DNA of 64,000 bases from Bradyrhizobium sp. Y36 (GTDB taxonomy: Bacteria > Pseudomonadota > Alphaproteobacteria > Rhizobiales > Xanthobacteraceae), in assembly GCF_002531575.1 (NCBI RefSeq), contig NZ_NWTI01000029.1, positions 1 through 64,000 of the forward strand, written 5' to 3'. Under the pieces are notes generated by a model, which was not told the DNA's origin, made no database searches, and saw nothing but the letters and a program-made list of their open reading frames with translations. The position numbers were made by a program, and so were the translations under genes. Shown in pieces: positions 45,145 to 55,213 of the stretch; positions within the stretch are counted from its first letter, which is position 1; each line of letters begins with the position of its first letter.

Positions 45145-46476
45145 ATGCTCGCCGTGCTTCGCACCACCATCCGCCGGTTTGCCCGCGACCGACGCGGCAA
45201 TATCGCGGTGATTTTCGCGCTCGCCTGCGTTCCCCTGATCACGGTGATTGGCTGCGCCGTCGATTACTCCCGCGCGACGCAGATTCGGGCCAAGCTTCAG
45301 GCCGCGGCCGACGCGGCCAGCGTCGGCGCAGTCGCCAAGGCCTCGCCGGGATTCGCCGCGGCAGGCACGATGACCTCGGACGGCGGGATCCCGGTCGGCG
45401 TCACCGATGCCAAGAACATCTTCAATGCCAACGTCGCCAACCTGACCGGCTACACGCTCAACAGCGTCACGCCGACGGTGGTCAAGAGCGGCTCGACGGT
45501 CACCTCGACCGTGGCGTTCAGCGCCAGCGTCAAGACCATGTTCCTCGGTGTGATCGGCAAGACCGCGCTGGCGATGAGCGGCACGTCGACGGCGACGGCC
45601 AGCATGCCGCTCTATGTCGACTTCTACCTCCTGCTGGACAATTCGCCGTCGATGGGCGTAGCGGCGACGCCGGCCGACGTGACCAAGATGGTCAACAACA
45701 CGTCGGACAAATGCGCCTTCGCATGCCACGACTACAACGACTCGAACAACTACTACAATCTCGCCAAGACGCTCGGCGTCACGACGCGAATCGACGTATT
45801 GCGCAGCGCGACCCAGTCGCTGATGGATACCGCCGCGGCCAGCGAGACCTATTCGAACCAGTTCCGCATGGCGATCTACGATTTCGGCGCATCTTCAAAA
45901 ACCATCGGTCTGCGCGCGCTGTTCTCGCTGTCGGCGAGCCTGTCGAGTGCCAAGACGGCGGCGGGCGGCATCGACCTGATGGGCGTCTACGGCAACAACG
46001 ATTCCTACACCGCCGACAAGGACACCCAGTTCAGCACGGTTTTTCCGGCAATCAACTCCGCGATCACCGCGCCGGGTGCCGGCACATCGTCTGCGCCGCT
46101 GAAATATCTGTTCTTCGTCTCGGACGGTGTTGCCGACGAGTACAATACCGGTTGCTCCAAGCCGCTCGTGAGCGGCGGGCGCTGCCAGTCGCCGATCGAC
46201 GTCTCGCTCTGCACCACCATCAAGAATCGCGGCATCAAGATCGCGGTGCTCTACACCACCTATCTGCAGCTGCCGACCAACTCCTGGTACATGACCTACA
46301 TCGACCCCTTCAACAAGGGCCCGTTCGGTCCCTCGCCGAACAGCGAGATCGCCGACAACATGCAGAGCTGCGCCTCGCCGGGGCTGTATTTCGAGGTCAG
46401 CCCGACCCAGGGCATCTCGGATGCGATGAATGCGCTGTTCCGGAAAGCGGTCGCGGACGCCCGGATTTCGGGGTGA
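45145..46476 (+). CDS. TadG-like pilus assembly / von Willebrand A domain protein
   Basis: 443 residues. The N-terminal TadE/TadG segment RRFARDRRGNIAVIFALACVPLITVIGCAVDYSRA (10-44) holds the single membrane helix with the G-N-x-A motif. From about residue 155 a vWA domain begins YVDFYLLLDNSPSMG, with DNSPS as the metal-site variant of DxSxS. The C-terminal part is periplasmic, with several cysteines. It probably belongs with Flp/Tad pilus or secretion machinery encoded elsewhere; no other tad gene is here. Confidence 0.85.
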   Translation: MLAVLRTTIRRFARDRRGNIAVIFALACVPLITVIGCAVDYSRATQIRAKLQAAADAASVGAVAKASPGFAAAGTMTSDGGIPVGVTDAKNIFNANVANLTGYTLNSVTPTVVKSGSTVTSTVAFSASVKTMFLGVIGKTALAMSGTSTATASMPLYVDFYLLLDNSPSMGVAATPADVTKMVNNTSDKCAFACHDYNDSNNYYNLAKTLGVTTRIDVLRSATQSLMDTAAASETYSNQFRMAIYDFGASSKTIGLRALFSLSASLSSAKTAAGGIDLMGVYGNNDSYTADKDTQFSTVFPAINSAITAPGAGTSSAPLKYLFFVSDGVADEYNTGCSKPLVSGGRCQSPIDVSLCTTIKNRGIKIAVLYTTYLQLPTNSWYMTYIDPFNKGPFGPSPNSEIADNMQSCASPGLYFEVSPTQGISDAMNALFRKAVADARISG

Positions 46477-46579
46477 TCCGAAGCAAGGCGCGATCTCCGT
46501 CGCTCTGAGCTGGCCGCTTCGTCAGCGGCCCTCGAGGGCGACGGAGCGGCTCTCTCCGCGCAGTTACAGCGGGGCCGGC

Positions 46580-46615
46580 ATCCTTCGAGGCTCGCTTCGC
46601 GAGCGCCTCAGGACG
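46580..46615. repeat. Small REP-like palindrome
   Basis: ATCCTTCGAGGCTCGCTTCG followed by CGAGCGCCTCAGGACG; arms TCCT..GAGGC and GCCTCAGGA enclose GCTCGC/GCGAGC. The TCCTTCGAG...CTCAGGA form is common in Bradyrhizobium and Rhodopseudomonas. It lies between the convergent tadG-like and argJ genes. Confidence 0.7.
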
Positions 46616-46640
46616 GCCGGAGGGGTGTGGTGGGCCTGAC

Positions 46641-47900
46641 TTACGACCTGTAGTCCCCGTTGATCGCCACATATTCCTTGGTGAGGTCGCAGGTCAGCAC
46701 GCGGTCGCGGCCCTTGCCGAGGCCGAGCGAGACCAGAATCGCGATCTCGGGGGCCTTCATCGCTTCCGATACCTGCACCTCGTCATAGGACGGATCGCGC
46801 GCGCCGTTCCTGGCGACGCGGATGCCGTTGAAGGAGATCGAGAGCTTGTCGCGATCGGCCGGCTCACCGGCCTTGCCGACCGCCATCACGACGCGGCCCC
46901 AATTCGCGTCCTCGCCGGCGATCGCGGTCTTCACCAGCGGCGAGTTGGCGATCGACATCGCGATTCTGCGCGCCGAGGCCTTGGTCTTGGCCCCCTCGAC
47001 GGTGATCTCGACCAGCTTGCGGGCGCCTTCGCCGTCGCGCGCCACCTGCTCGGACAGGTTCGCCAGAACCTGGTTGAACGCCTTCACGAAGGCCTTCAGG
47101 CGCGGGTCGCTGGCGCGGCTGATCTTTGGCGCGCCGTGCTCGGCGGCCGCGCCGGTGGCGAAGGCCAGCAACGTGTCCGAGGTCGAGGTGTCGCCGTCGA
47201 TCGTGACCGCGTTGAACGTGTCCTCGACGCCGGCCTTGAGCAGCGCCTGCAGCGCCGCGGGCGCGATCGGTGCGTCGGTGAAGATGAAGGACAGCATCGT
47301 CGCCATGTCGGGCGCGATCATGCCGGCGCCCTTGGCCATGCCGTTGATGGTGACCTTGGCCTTGCCGAGCTTGACGGTCGCGGTCGCGACCTTCGGGAAG
47401 GTGTCGGTGGTCATGATCGCCTTGGCCGCGGCGAGATAGTCGCCGGGCTCGGCGGTCTCGGCGAGGCGGCCCAGCACGCCGTCGAACTTGGTCGCATCCA
47501 GCGGTTCGCCGATCACGCCGGTCGAGGCCAGGAAGATCTCGCTTTCGCTGCATCCGACCGCCTTGGCCGCGATCTTCGCGGTCAACGCGGTCGAGGCGCG
47601 GCCGGTCTTGCCGGTGAAGGCATTGGCGTTGCCGGAATTGACGACGAGCGCGCGCGCCAATCCTTTTTTAGAAGATACGCCGCCCTTCAGCTTGGCGCGG
47701 CACCATTCGACCGGTGCGGAGGGGCATTTGGACTTGGTGAAGACGCCGGCGACCGTGGTGCCCTTGTCCATCACCGCCAGCAGCACGTCGGTGCGGTTCT
47801 TGTAGCGGATGCCGGCCTCGGCCGTCGCAAGGCGGATTCCCGCGATCACGGGCATGTCGGGGACGTTCTTGGGGGCGAGGGGGGAGACGGAGGAGGACAT
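46641..47900 (-). CDS. argJ: Bifunctional glutamate N-acetyltransferase / amino-acid N-acetyltransferase
   Basis: 419 residues from ATG 47900, cyclic acetyl transfer in arginine synthesis. The self-cleavage site is KGAGMIAPDMATML, with Thr201 the new N-terminal nucleophile between the alpha and beta chains. VNSGNANAFTG (87-97) and STGVIGEPL (126-134) are conserved. The C-terminus ends TKEYVAINGDYRS as usual. The frame is open 19 codons earlier, but that part (HLHIQTSPRRPA) is not conserved. 102 nt downstream of the parvulin gene. Confidence 0.94.
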   Translation of the reverse strand: MSSSVSPLAPKNVPDMPVIAGIRLATAEAGIRYKNRTDVLLAVMDKGTTVAGVFTKSKCPSAPVEWCRAKLKGGVSSKKGLARALVVNSGNANAFTGKTGRASTALTAKIAAKAVGCSESEIFLASTGVIGEPLDATKFDGVLGRLAETAEPGDYLAAAKAIMTTDTFPKVATATVKLGKAKVTINGMAKGAGMIAPDMATMLSFIFTDAPIAPAALQALLKAGVEDTFNAVTIDGDTSTSDTLLAFATGAAAEHGAPKISRASDPRLKAFVKAFNQVLANLSEQVARDGEGARKLVEITVEGAKTKASARRIAMSIANSPLVKTAIAGEDANWGRVVMAVGKAGEPADRDKLSISFNGIRVARNGARDPSYDEVQVSEAMKAPEIAILVSLGLGKGRDRVLTCDLTKEYVAINGDYRS

Positions 47901-48002
47901 CGCGGGGCGCCTTGGTGAGGTCTGGATATGCAGATGGCCGGGCATGCGCCCGGCCATTGCGACGTTAAATACTATTGGCGTCCGCGAAGTGACAGCGAAT
48001 TC

Positions 48003-48923
48003 TTACTTCTTCGCGGGCGGCGCCATCTTGCTGTCGGACGGCTTGGCTGCGTCGGCCGGCTTCGCATCCTTCGATGCGTCCGCCGCCGGCTGGTCCAGCC
48101 GCTCGACCTTGGCCTCGGCGCGCAGCTTGGCGACGTACTCGGCCTGGGCCTTGCGGGTGACGTAGCTTTCGATCTGGGTCTTGACCTGCTCGAAATCCGG
48201 CGCCTTGCGGTTGCGCTTTTCCTCGACCTTGATGATGTGCCAGCCGAACTGCGACTTCACGGGGTCGGAGATCTTGCCCGGCTCCAGCGAGAAGGCCACC
48301 GCGGAGAATTCCGGCACCATCTGCTCCTTGGTGAAGAAGCCGAGATCGCCGCCGTCGGCCGAGCCGGGATCCTTGGACTTCTTCTTGGCGAGCTCGGCGA
48401 AATCGCCGCCCTTGTCGAGCTCGGCCTTGACCGCCTTGGCCTCGTCCTCGGTCTCGACCAGGATGTGGCGGGCGCGCACCTCCTGCTCGCCGGTGATCTG
48501 CTTGGAGGCCTCCTCATAGACCTTCTTCATGGCGTCCGGGGTGGTGGCGGCCTTGCCCTCGCCCGCGAGCAAGCTGTCCATCAGAAGCCGGTTGCGGGCG
48601 AATGCCAGGCGCTTCTTGAACTCCTCGCCGTCGGCGACCTTCTTGTCCTCGGCAGCCTTGCTGACGATTTTCATGTCGATCAGGAACGACAGGACGTTCT
48701 CGTCCTTGGTCGCCGGGTCCATCTGGGCGAGGCTCGGTCCGAGCTCCTCCTCGGCCATGGCGACGTCGCTCTTCTTGATTTCCGTGCCGTTGACCTTCGC
48801 CAGGACCGGATCGTCAGCGGCCCGGCCGGGACCCGCGATCAGCGCCAGCGCAAGGCAGCCCACGAGGGCGGTGGCGAGGCCGAAGCGCAGGCCGGTTTTG
48901 GTTACCGGGAACGAGGTGGTCAT
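48003..48923 (-). CDS. Periplasmic parvulin-type peptidyl-prolyl isomerase
   Basis: 306 residues from ATG 48923 (AAAGGA upstream). Signal peptide to about residue 35 (LRFGLATALVGCLALALIAGPGRAA). A SurA-like N-terminal helical region (LAKVNGTEIKKSDVAMAEEEL) precedes the rotamase domain (VRARHILVETEDEAKAVKAELDKGGDFAELAKKKSKDPGSADGGDLGFF, about 142-190). The tail is Ala/Lys/Pro-rich. It probably helps fold outer-membrane proteins exported through SecA, whose gene is divergent. Confidence 0.9.
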   Translation of the reverse strand: MTTSFPVTKTGLRFGLATALVGCLALALIAGPGRAADDPVLAKVNGTEIKKSDVAMAEEELGPSLAQMDPATKDENVLSFLIDMKIVSKAAEDKKVADGEEFKKRLAFARNRLLMDSLLAGEGKAATTPDAMKKVYEEASKQITGEQEVRARHILVETEDEAKAVKAELDKGGDFAELAKKKSKDPGSADGGDLGFFTKEQMVPEFSAVAFSLEPGKISDPVKSQFGWHIIKVEEKRNRKAPDFEQVKTQIESYVTRKAQAEYVAKLRAEAKVERLDQPAADASKDAKPADAAKPSDSKMAPPAKK

Positions 48924-49277
48924 GGAAAATCCTTTTGTTGAAGCAGGGGGCTGCTCGAGCGGGGCGGACACTCGCCCAATTCAGGGGGCCTTGGCAACGC
49001 GAAAAGTCTGTCAAAATGATGAATTAGCCGCAATGCGCCCGCCGTTGACAAGGCCCTGACCGGGCCATATCTCTGCCCGGTCGCGACCATGGCGATGGCG
49101 TTTATTTTGCTGCGTTTTTGGCCGTTGAACCCAGACTTGCCCAATTCCCACCCATATGGCGGACGACCCCCGCAGTCCGGGCTGTAGGCGCCATCAGGCG
49201 TCACGGTGAGTTGATAGGCAGGCGGGTGACAACTTCTTGGCTGCAACGCGGTTAATTCGCGAACACAGGAACTAGGC
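48924..49277. other. Divergent region between the parvulin gene and secA
   Basis: A 354-nt region without a convincing gene. It holds a good sigma-70-like promoter toward secA (see next entry) and a long secA leader of about 200 nt with small inverted repeats (GGCGCCATCAGGCGTC near 49188). No known leader motif was recognised. Confidence 0.5.
49045..49073 (+). promoter_or_regulatory. Candidate housekeeping promoter for secA
   Basis: TTGACA (49045-49050) is a perfect -35 element; 17 nt later TATCTC (49068-49073) is a partial -10. The spacer contains GGCCC/GGGCC. This would give secA a leader of about 200 nt. Confidence 0.4.
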
Positions 49278-52118
<2,841 letters not shown>

Positions 52119-52652
52119 TCGATGATCTCAATACCCGGCGAACGCGCGGTGCCGTATTGGCCTACGAGTTCGCCCGGGGTTGGAATGCTTCCGATCCATG
52201 TGGCGCCTGCTGATCTTCAGGTGCATCACGAATGGTAGGCGCACGCCAGTGAGGATGGCTGCCTCACGTTTGTGAGGGCCCGGCTTCCGTCACGCGCGGC
52301 TGAGCACGCTTTGGCCATTTGGCAGCCGGCCCCGATGTTGAGCGAACTGGTCCTCGGCCCGTTCATCACCTTCGCGAGACGATTGCCCCGTTGTACGCGC
52401 GTGGCCTGCAGCGCCTGCTCCTTTGATCAGTTCCGTGGGCTGCTGCTGCAGATTGTCCGCGGCCACGCGCTCGTCCGGCTGCGCAGCCGCAGCCCGGAAG
52501 CCGATGGCGCGAGGCGCGGCATCATGTCTCGGACAATGCCTGCGGGTAGATCATTCAATCTTTTGCTACTGCTCATGTGATCTGGATCACCTCTGCAGAG
52601 CCCAATCCATGTTTGATTGAATCGCACGGGGCCGAGAATTGGGAGCCAGACA
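52119..52652. other. secA-downstream gap
   Basis: 534 nt. Short frames exist (for example 52272-52580 plus) but have no start site or homology I recognise. The region is a little less GC-rich near 52555-52620 (ATTCAATCTTTTGCTACTGC), consistent with a promoter for the next gene, and carries a palindromic FNR/CRP-type site (52577-52590). Confidence 0.45.
52577..52590. promoter_or_regulatory. FNR/FixK-like palindromic box
   Basis: GTGATCTGGATCAC is a perfect dyad with the TGATCTGGATCA core of FNR/FixK sites (FixK consensus TTGA..N..TCAA); the outermost pair is G/C rather than T/A. Its centre is about 70 nt upstream of the ATG at 52653. Confidence 0.45.
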
Positions 52653-53057
52653 ATGTCCAGACGCGCGCTGCCCACCACCTTGTGTGTTCTTGCCCTGAGT
52701 TTCTTAGCCTGCGGTTCCGCGCCTGCGAGCCAAGTGGGCGGATGGTGGGGCGGAACATGGTCGTGCAACATCGACGGCCGGCCCGCCCGGATGAAATGGG
52801 CCGCCGTTGATGACAGTCAAACAAGCTGCGACGGCGACACCTGCACCACCAGTTCGGGAGCACGCTGGGCAGGCAGCTTCTCGGACAATGGCTCGCGATG
52901 GGTGAAGTTGACAAATCCGCGCACCGGGACGCAGGGCGGCGTCTACTTCAACCATGCCGACGGCAATAAATGGTATTTGGCCAAACCGGTCAGCAACAAG
53001 GCCGCGGGCTGGACGACATGGAACGGCCAACGCTATCGCCTCTCGTGCTGGCGATGA
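52653..53057 (+). CDS. Small exported protein, DUF6006-like
   Basis: 134 residues from ATG 52653 (GGGAG upstream). Signal peptide SRRALPTTLCVLALSFLACGSAPAS, then a 108-residue Trp- and Cys-rich domain: WWGGTWSCNIDGRPARMKW, DDSQTSCDGDTCTTSSGARWAG, FSDNGSRWVKL, HADGNKWYLAKPV, GWTTWNGQRYRLSCW. Four mature cysteines suggest two disulfides. The pattern recalls the DUF6006 family known mainly from cyanobacteria; that assignment is from memory. Function unknown. Confidence 0.7.
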   Translation: MSRRALPTTLCVLALSFLACGSAPASQVGGWWGGTWSCNIDGRPARMKWAAVDDSQTSCDGDTCTTSSGARWAGSFSDNGSRWVKLTNPRTGTQGGVYFNHADGNKWYLAKPVSNKAAGWTTWNGQRYRLSCWR

Positions 53058-53251
53058 TGCCATCATGCGGCGCCTGCTTATCCTCCGCCTGGACTCGAAG
53101 GCGAGCCTAGAGGACTGAACAAGGCCCGGATGCGCGCTGTGAGCGCCAACGCCAGCCGGCGTGACCAGCGCGCGTGCTTTCGTGGAGAGACTCTCTCCCT
53201 GCATTGAATGGCAGATGAGCGTGTCGGCTTCGCAAGGCCCCCACGCTCGCA

Positions 53252-53719
53252 TTAATTCGAGCTGTCGATCAAGCTCTCCAGCAGCCGCTTCAATTCGCTC
53301 GTCGGCTTGTCGCCGTAGCTTTCCAGGATGTGCTCCTCCTGGTCGACCGCGAGCGAGTTGAGCTTCTTGCACAGCACCTTGCCGCGGTCGGAGATGAACA
53401 TCAGCACCTTGCGGCGGTCGTTCGGGTCCTGCACGCGATAGACCAGCGTGTCCGAGACCATGCGGTCGATCATCTTGGTCAGCGTCGGATGGTTGAGCAG
53501 CACGGCCTCCGCGAGCTCGCCCATCGAATGGCCGTTGCCATCCGACAGCACCTTCAGGATGCGCCATTGCTCGACCGGAACGCCTTCCTTGCTCAACCGC
53601 AGTTCGAGCTGCCGGTTGATCTCCCGGTTGGCTTGCGCGAGCAGATAGGCGAGGTGTTCGGTGATCGGGGTGTTTGTTTTGGTCGGTTTTGCCACGGCTA
53701 AGACTTCGTCTTGACCCAA
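53252..53719 (-). CDS. MarR family transcriptional regulator
   Basis: 155 residues. Winged helix: PVEQWRILKVLSDGNGHSMGELAEAVLLNHPTLTKMIDRMVSDTLVYRVQDPNDRRKVLMFISDRGKVL (48-118), with DPNDRRKV forming the wing. The start is the ATG at 53719 or GTG at about 53695. It is divergent from the AmiC-like gene, with palindromes in between, so it very likely controls the amide cluster. The combination matches NhhD (MarR-like) with NhhC in Rhodococcus nitrile hydratase regulation; that parallel is inference. Confidence 0.88.
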   Translation of the reverse strand: MGQDEVLAVAKPTKTNTPITEHLAYLLAQANREINRQLELRLSKEGVPVEQWRILKVLSDGNGHSMGELAEAVLLNHPTLTKMIDRMVSDTLVYRVQDPNDRRKVLMFISDRGKVLCKKLNSLAVDQEEHILESYGDKPTSELKRLLESLIDSSN

Positions 53720-53746
53720 ATGAGTGAATGTCTTGCAATCAATGCT

Positions 53747-53781
53747 GCATCTATATGCACTTCAATTGTTGAATATTCAAT
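53747..53781. promoter_or_regulatory. Candidate MarR operators in the divergent promoter region
   Basis: Two perfect dyads 9 nt apart: TGCAT-CTAT-ATGCA (53747-53760) and TTGAATATTCAA (53770-53781). The region is the most AT-rich stretch in this part of the window (about 53740-53800), as expected for the divergent promoters of the MarR gene and the amide operon. Confidence 0.55.
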
Positions 53782-53874
53782 ATTTTCAAAATAGGATCAT
53801 TGCCCAACAAAAGGGCGGATGCCGCGGCCGCCCGCAGAATGTGCTTTCAGGTCTGCTGCCAGACAGGAGTTGGC

Positions 53875-55059
53875 GTGCGCGCGACGGTAAACTTCCCGGC
53901 TCACGGCGGTCCGGCGTTGCCGCCGTCCATGCTGCTCAGGAATCTGTCGTCATCGGCGGCTGACGGCGCGCTGTCGCCGCACGATCACGCTCTCCTCAGG
54001 CGGCGCGGCAGCAACAGGCTCCGCATCGGCGGCTTCATCTGCTGCTCCGGCTCGCCCGGCGTCTGGGGCCCCTGCGCCACCAACAGCGCGCAACTCGCCG
54101 TCGCCGAGATCAACAGGCGGGGTGGCATCCTCGGCCGCGAGATCGAGCTGTCCATCTACGACGCCGGCGGGCCGCTGGATGAGGTCCTGGACCGTGCCGA
54201 ACAGGCGATCGCGTTCGACGAGGTCGATCTGATCGTCGGCCTGCACACCAGCGCGGTCCGCGTGGCCTTGCGCGACGTCACCACGCGCCATCGCATCCCC
54301 TACATCTACACGCCGGTCTACGAGGGCGGCGAGCGCACGCCTGGCGTGATGGCGATCGGCGAGACCCCGCGCTGGCAGAGCCGGCCGTCGATCCACTGGC
54401 TTGCCGACGTCAAGAAGGCCCGGCGCTGGTACCTGATCGGCAGCGATTACGTCTGGCCCTGGCAATCGCACCGCGCGGTGAAGAACTACATCAGGGAAAC
54501 CGGAGGCCACGTCGTCGGCGAAGAGTTCGTTCCTCTCGGCGAGGACAACCACGAGCCGCATCTGGCGCGTATCCGCGCCGCGAAGCCCGACGTGGTGCTG
54601 ATCTCGCTGATCGGCACCGACAGCGTCACCTTCAACCGTGCCTTCGGCGAATGCGGGCTCGGCGCCACGACGCTGCGGCTCGCGGGCGCGATGGACGAGA
54701 CCGTGCTGCTCGGCATCGGCGCCGACAACAGCGAGAACATGTTTTGCGCCTCCGGCTATTTCACCGGCACGGGCGCGCGCGCCAATGACGAATTCCAGAG
54801 CCGATACCACGCGATGTTCGGGCCGACCGCGCCGCCGATCGGCTCGGTCGGGCAGTCCAGTTACGAGGGGCTGCGCTTTCTCGAAGCCGTCGCGAACAAG
54901 GCCGGTTCGCTGTCGATGGGCCCGATGCTCGCGGCCGGCCGCAACATCGTCTACAGCGGCGCCCGCGGCCCGGTCACCATCCGCGACGGGCGCGCGCGGA
55001 TGCCGATGCATCTGGCTGAAGCCGACGGTCTCGATTTCAAGCTGATCAAGCCGATCTGA
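53875..55059 (+). CDS. AmiC-like ligand-binding protein, probably cytoplasmic sensor
   Basis: 394 residues from GTG 53875, preceded by CAGGAG (53864-53869). Type I periplasmic-binding fold (Peripla_BP_6) from residue about 48: LRIGGFICCSGSPG, AVAEINRRGGILGREIELSIYD, IYTPVYEGGE, YLIGSDYVWPWQSHRAVKNYIRETGG. It is closest in form to AmiC/NhhC/UrtA. The first 47 residues have no hydrophobic core, so no signal peptide; it likely senses an amide in the cytoplasm, as AmiC does, rather than feeding the ABC importer. No AmiR-type antiterminator gene is adjacent. Confidence 0.8.
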   Translation: MRATVNFPAHGGPALPPSMLLRNLSSSAADGALSPHDHALLRRRGSNRLRIGGFICCSGSPGVWGPCATNSAQLAVAEINRRGGILGREIELSIYDAGGPLDEVLDRAEQAIAFDEVDLIVGLHTSAVRVALRDVTTRHRIPYIYTPVYEGGERTPGVMAIGETPRWQSRPSIHWLADVKKARRWYLIGSDYVWPWQSHRAVKNYIRETGGHVVGEEFVPLGEDNHEPHLARIRAAKPDVVLISLIGTDSVTFNRAFGECGLGATTLRLAGAMDETVLLGIGADNSENMFCASGYFTGTGARANDEFQSRYHAMFGPTAPPIGSVGQSSYEGLRFLEAVANKAGSLSMGPMLAAGRNIVYSGARGPVTIRDGRARMPMHLAEADGLDFKLIKPI

Positions 55060-55109
55060 CCTCGCCGCGGCAATTCCCGTGGGCCGGCTTGCAAAATAAT
55101 ACTTGAAAA

Positions 55110-55122
55110 GGAAAATATTTCC
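55110..55122. promoter_or_regulatory. Small palindrome in the AT-rich gap before the amidase
   Basis: GGAAA-ATA-TTTCC lies in the 154-nt gap between the sensor and amidase genes, amid AT-rich sequence (AAAATAATACTTGAAAAGG). The gap is long for an operon interior, so a second promoter or an antitermination site is possible. Weak evidence only. Confidence 0.3.
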
Positions 55123-55213
55123 GTTTTGAATGTTTCCGCCGGGCCGGTGCGCTCGTCGCGCCAAACGCGACCGCACGCCCAAGGACTGATCCAGAAAACT
55201 TCAGGAGAGCGCC

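Noticed and set aside
52272..52580. A 102-codon plus-strand frame after secA
   Set aside because: No start signal, Arg/Ser/Cys-rich shadow composition, and no recognised homology.
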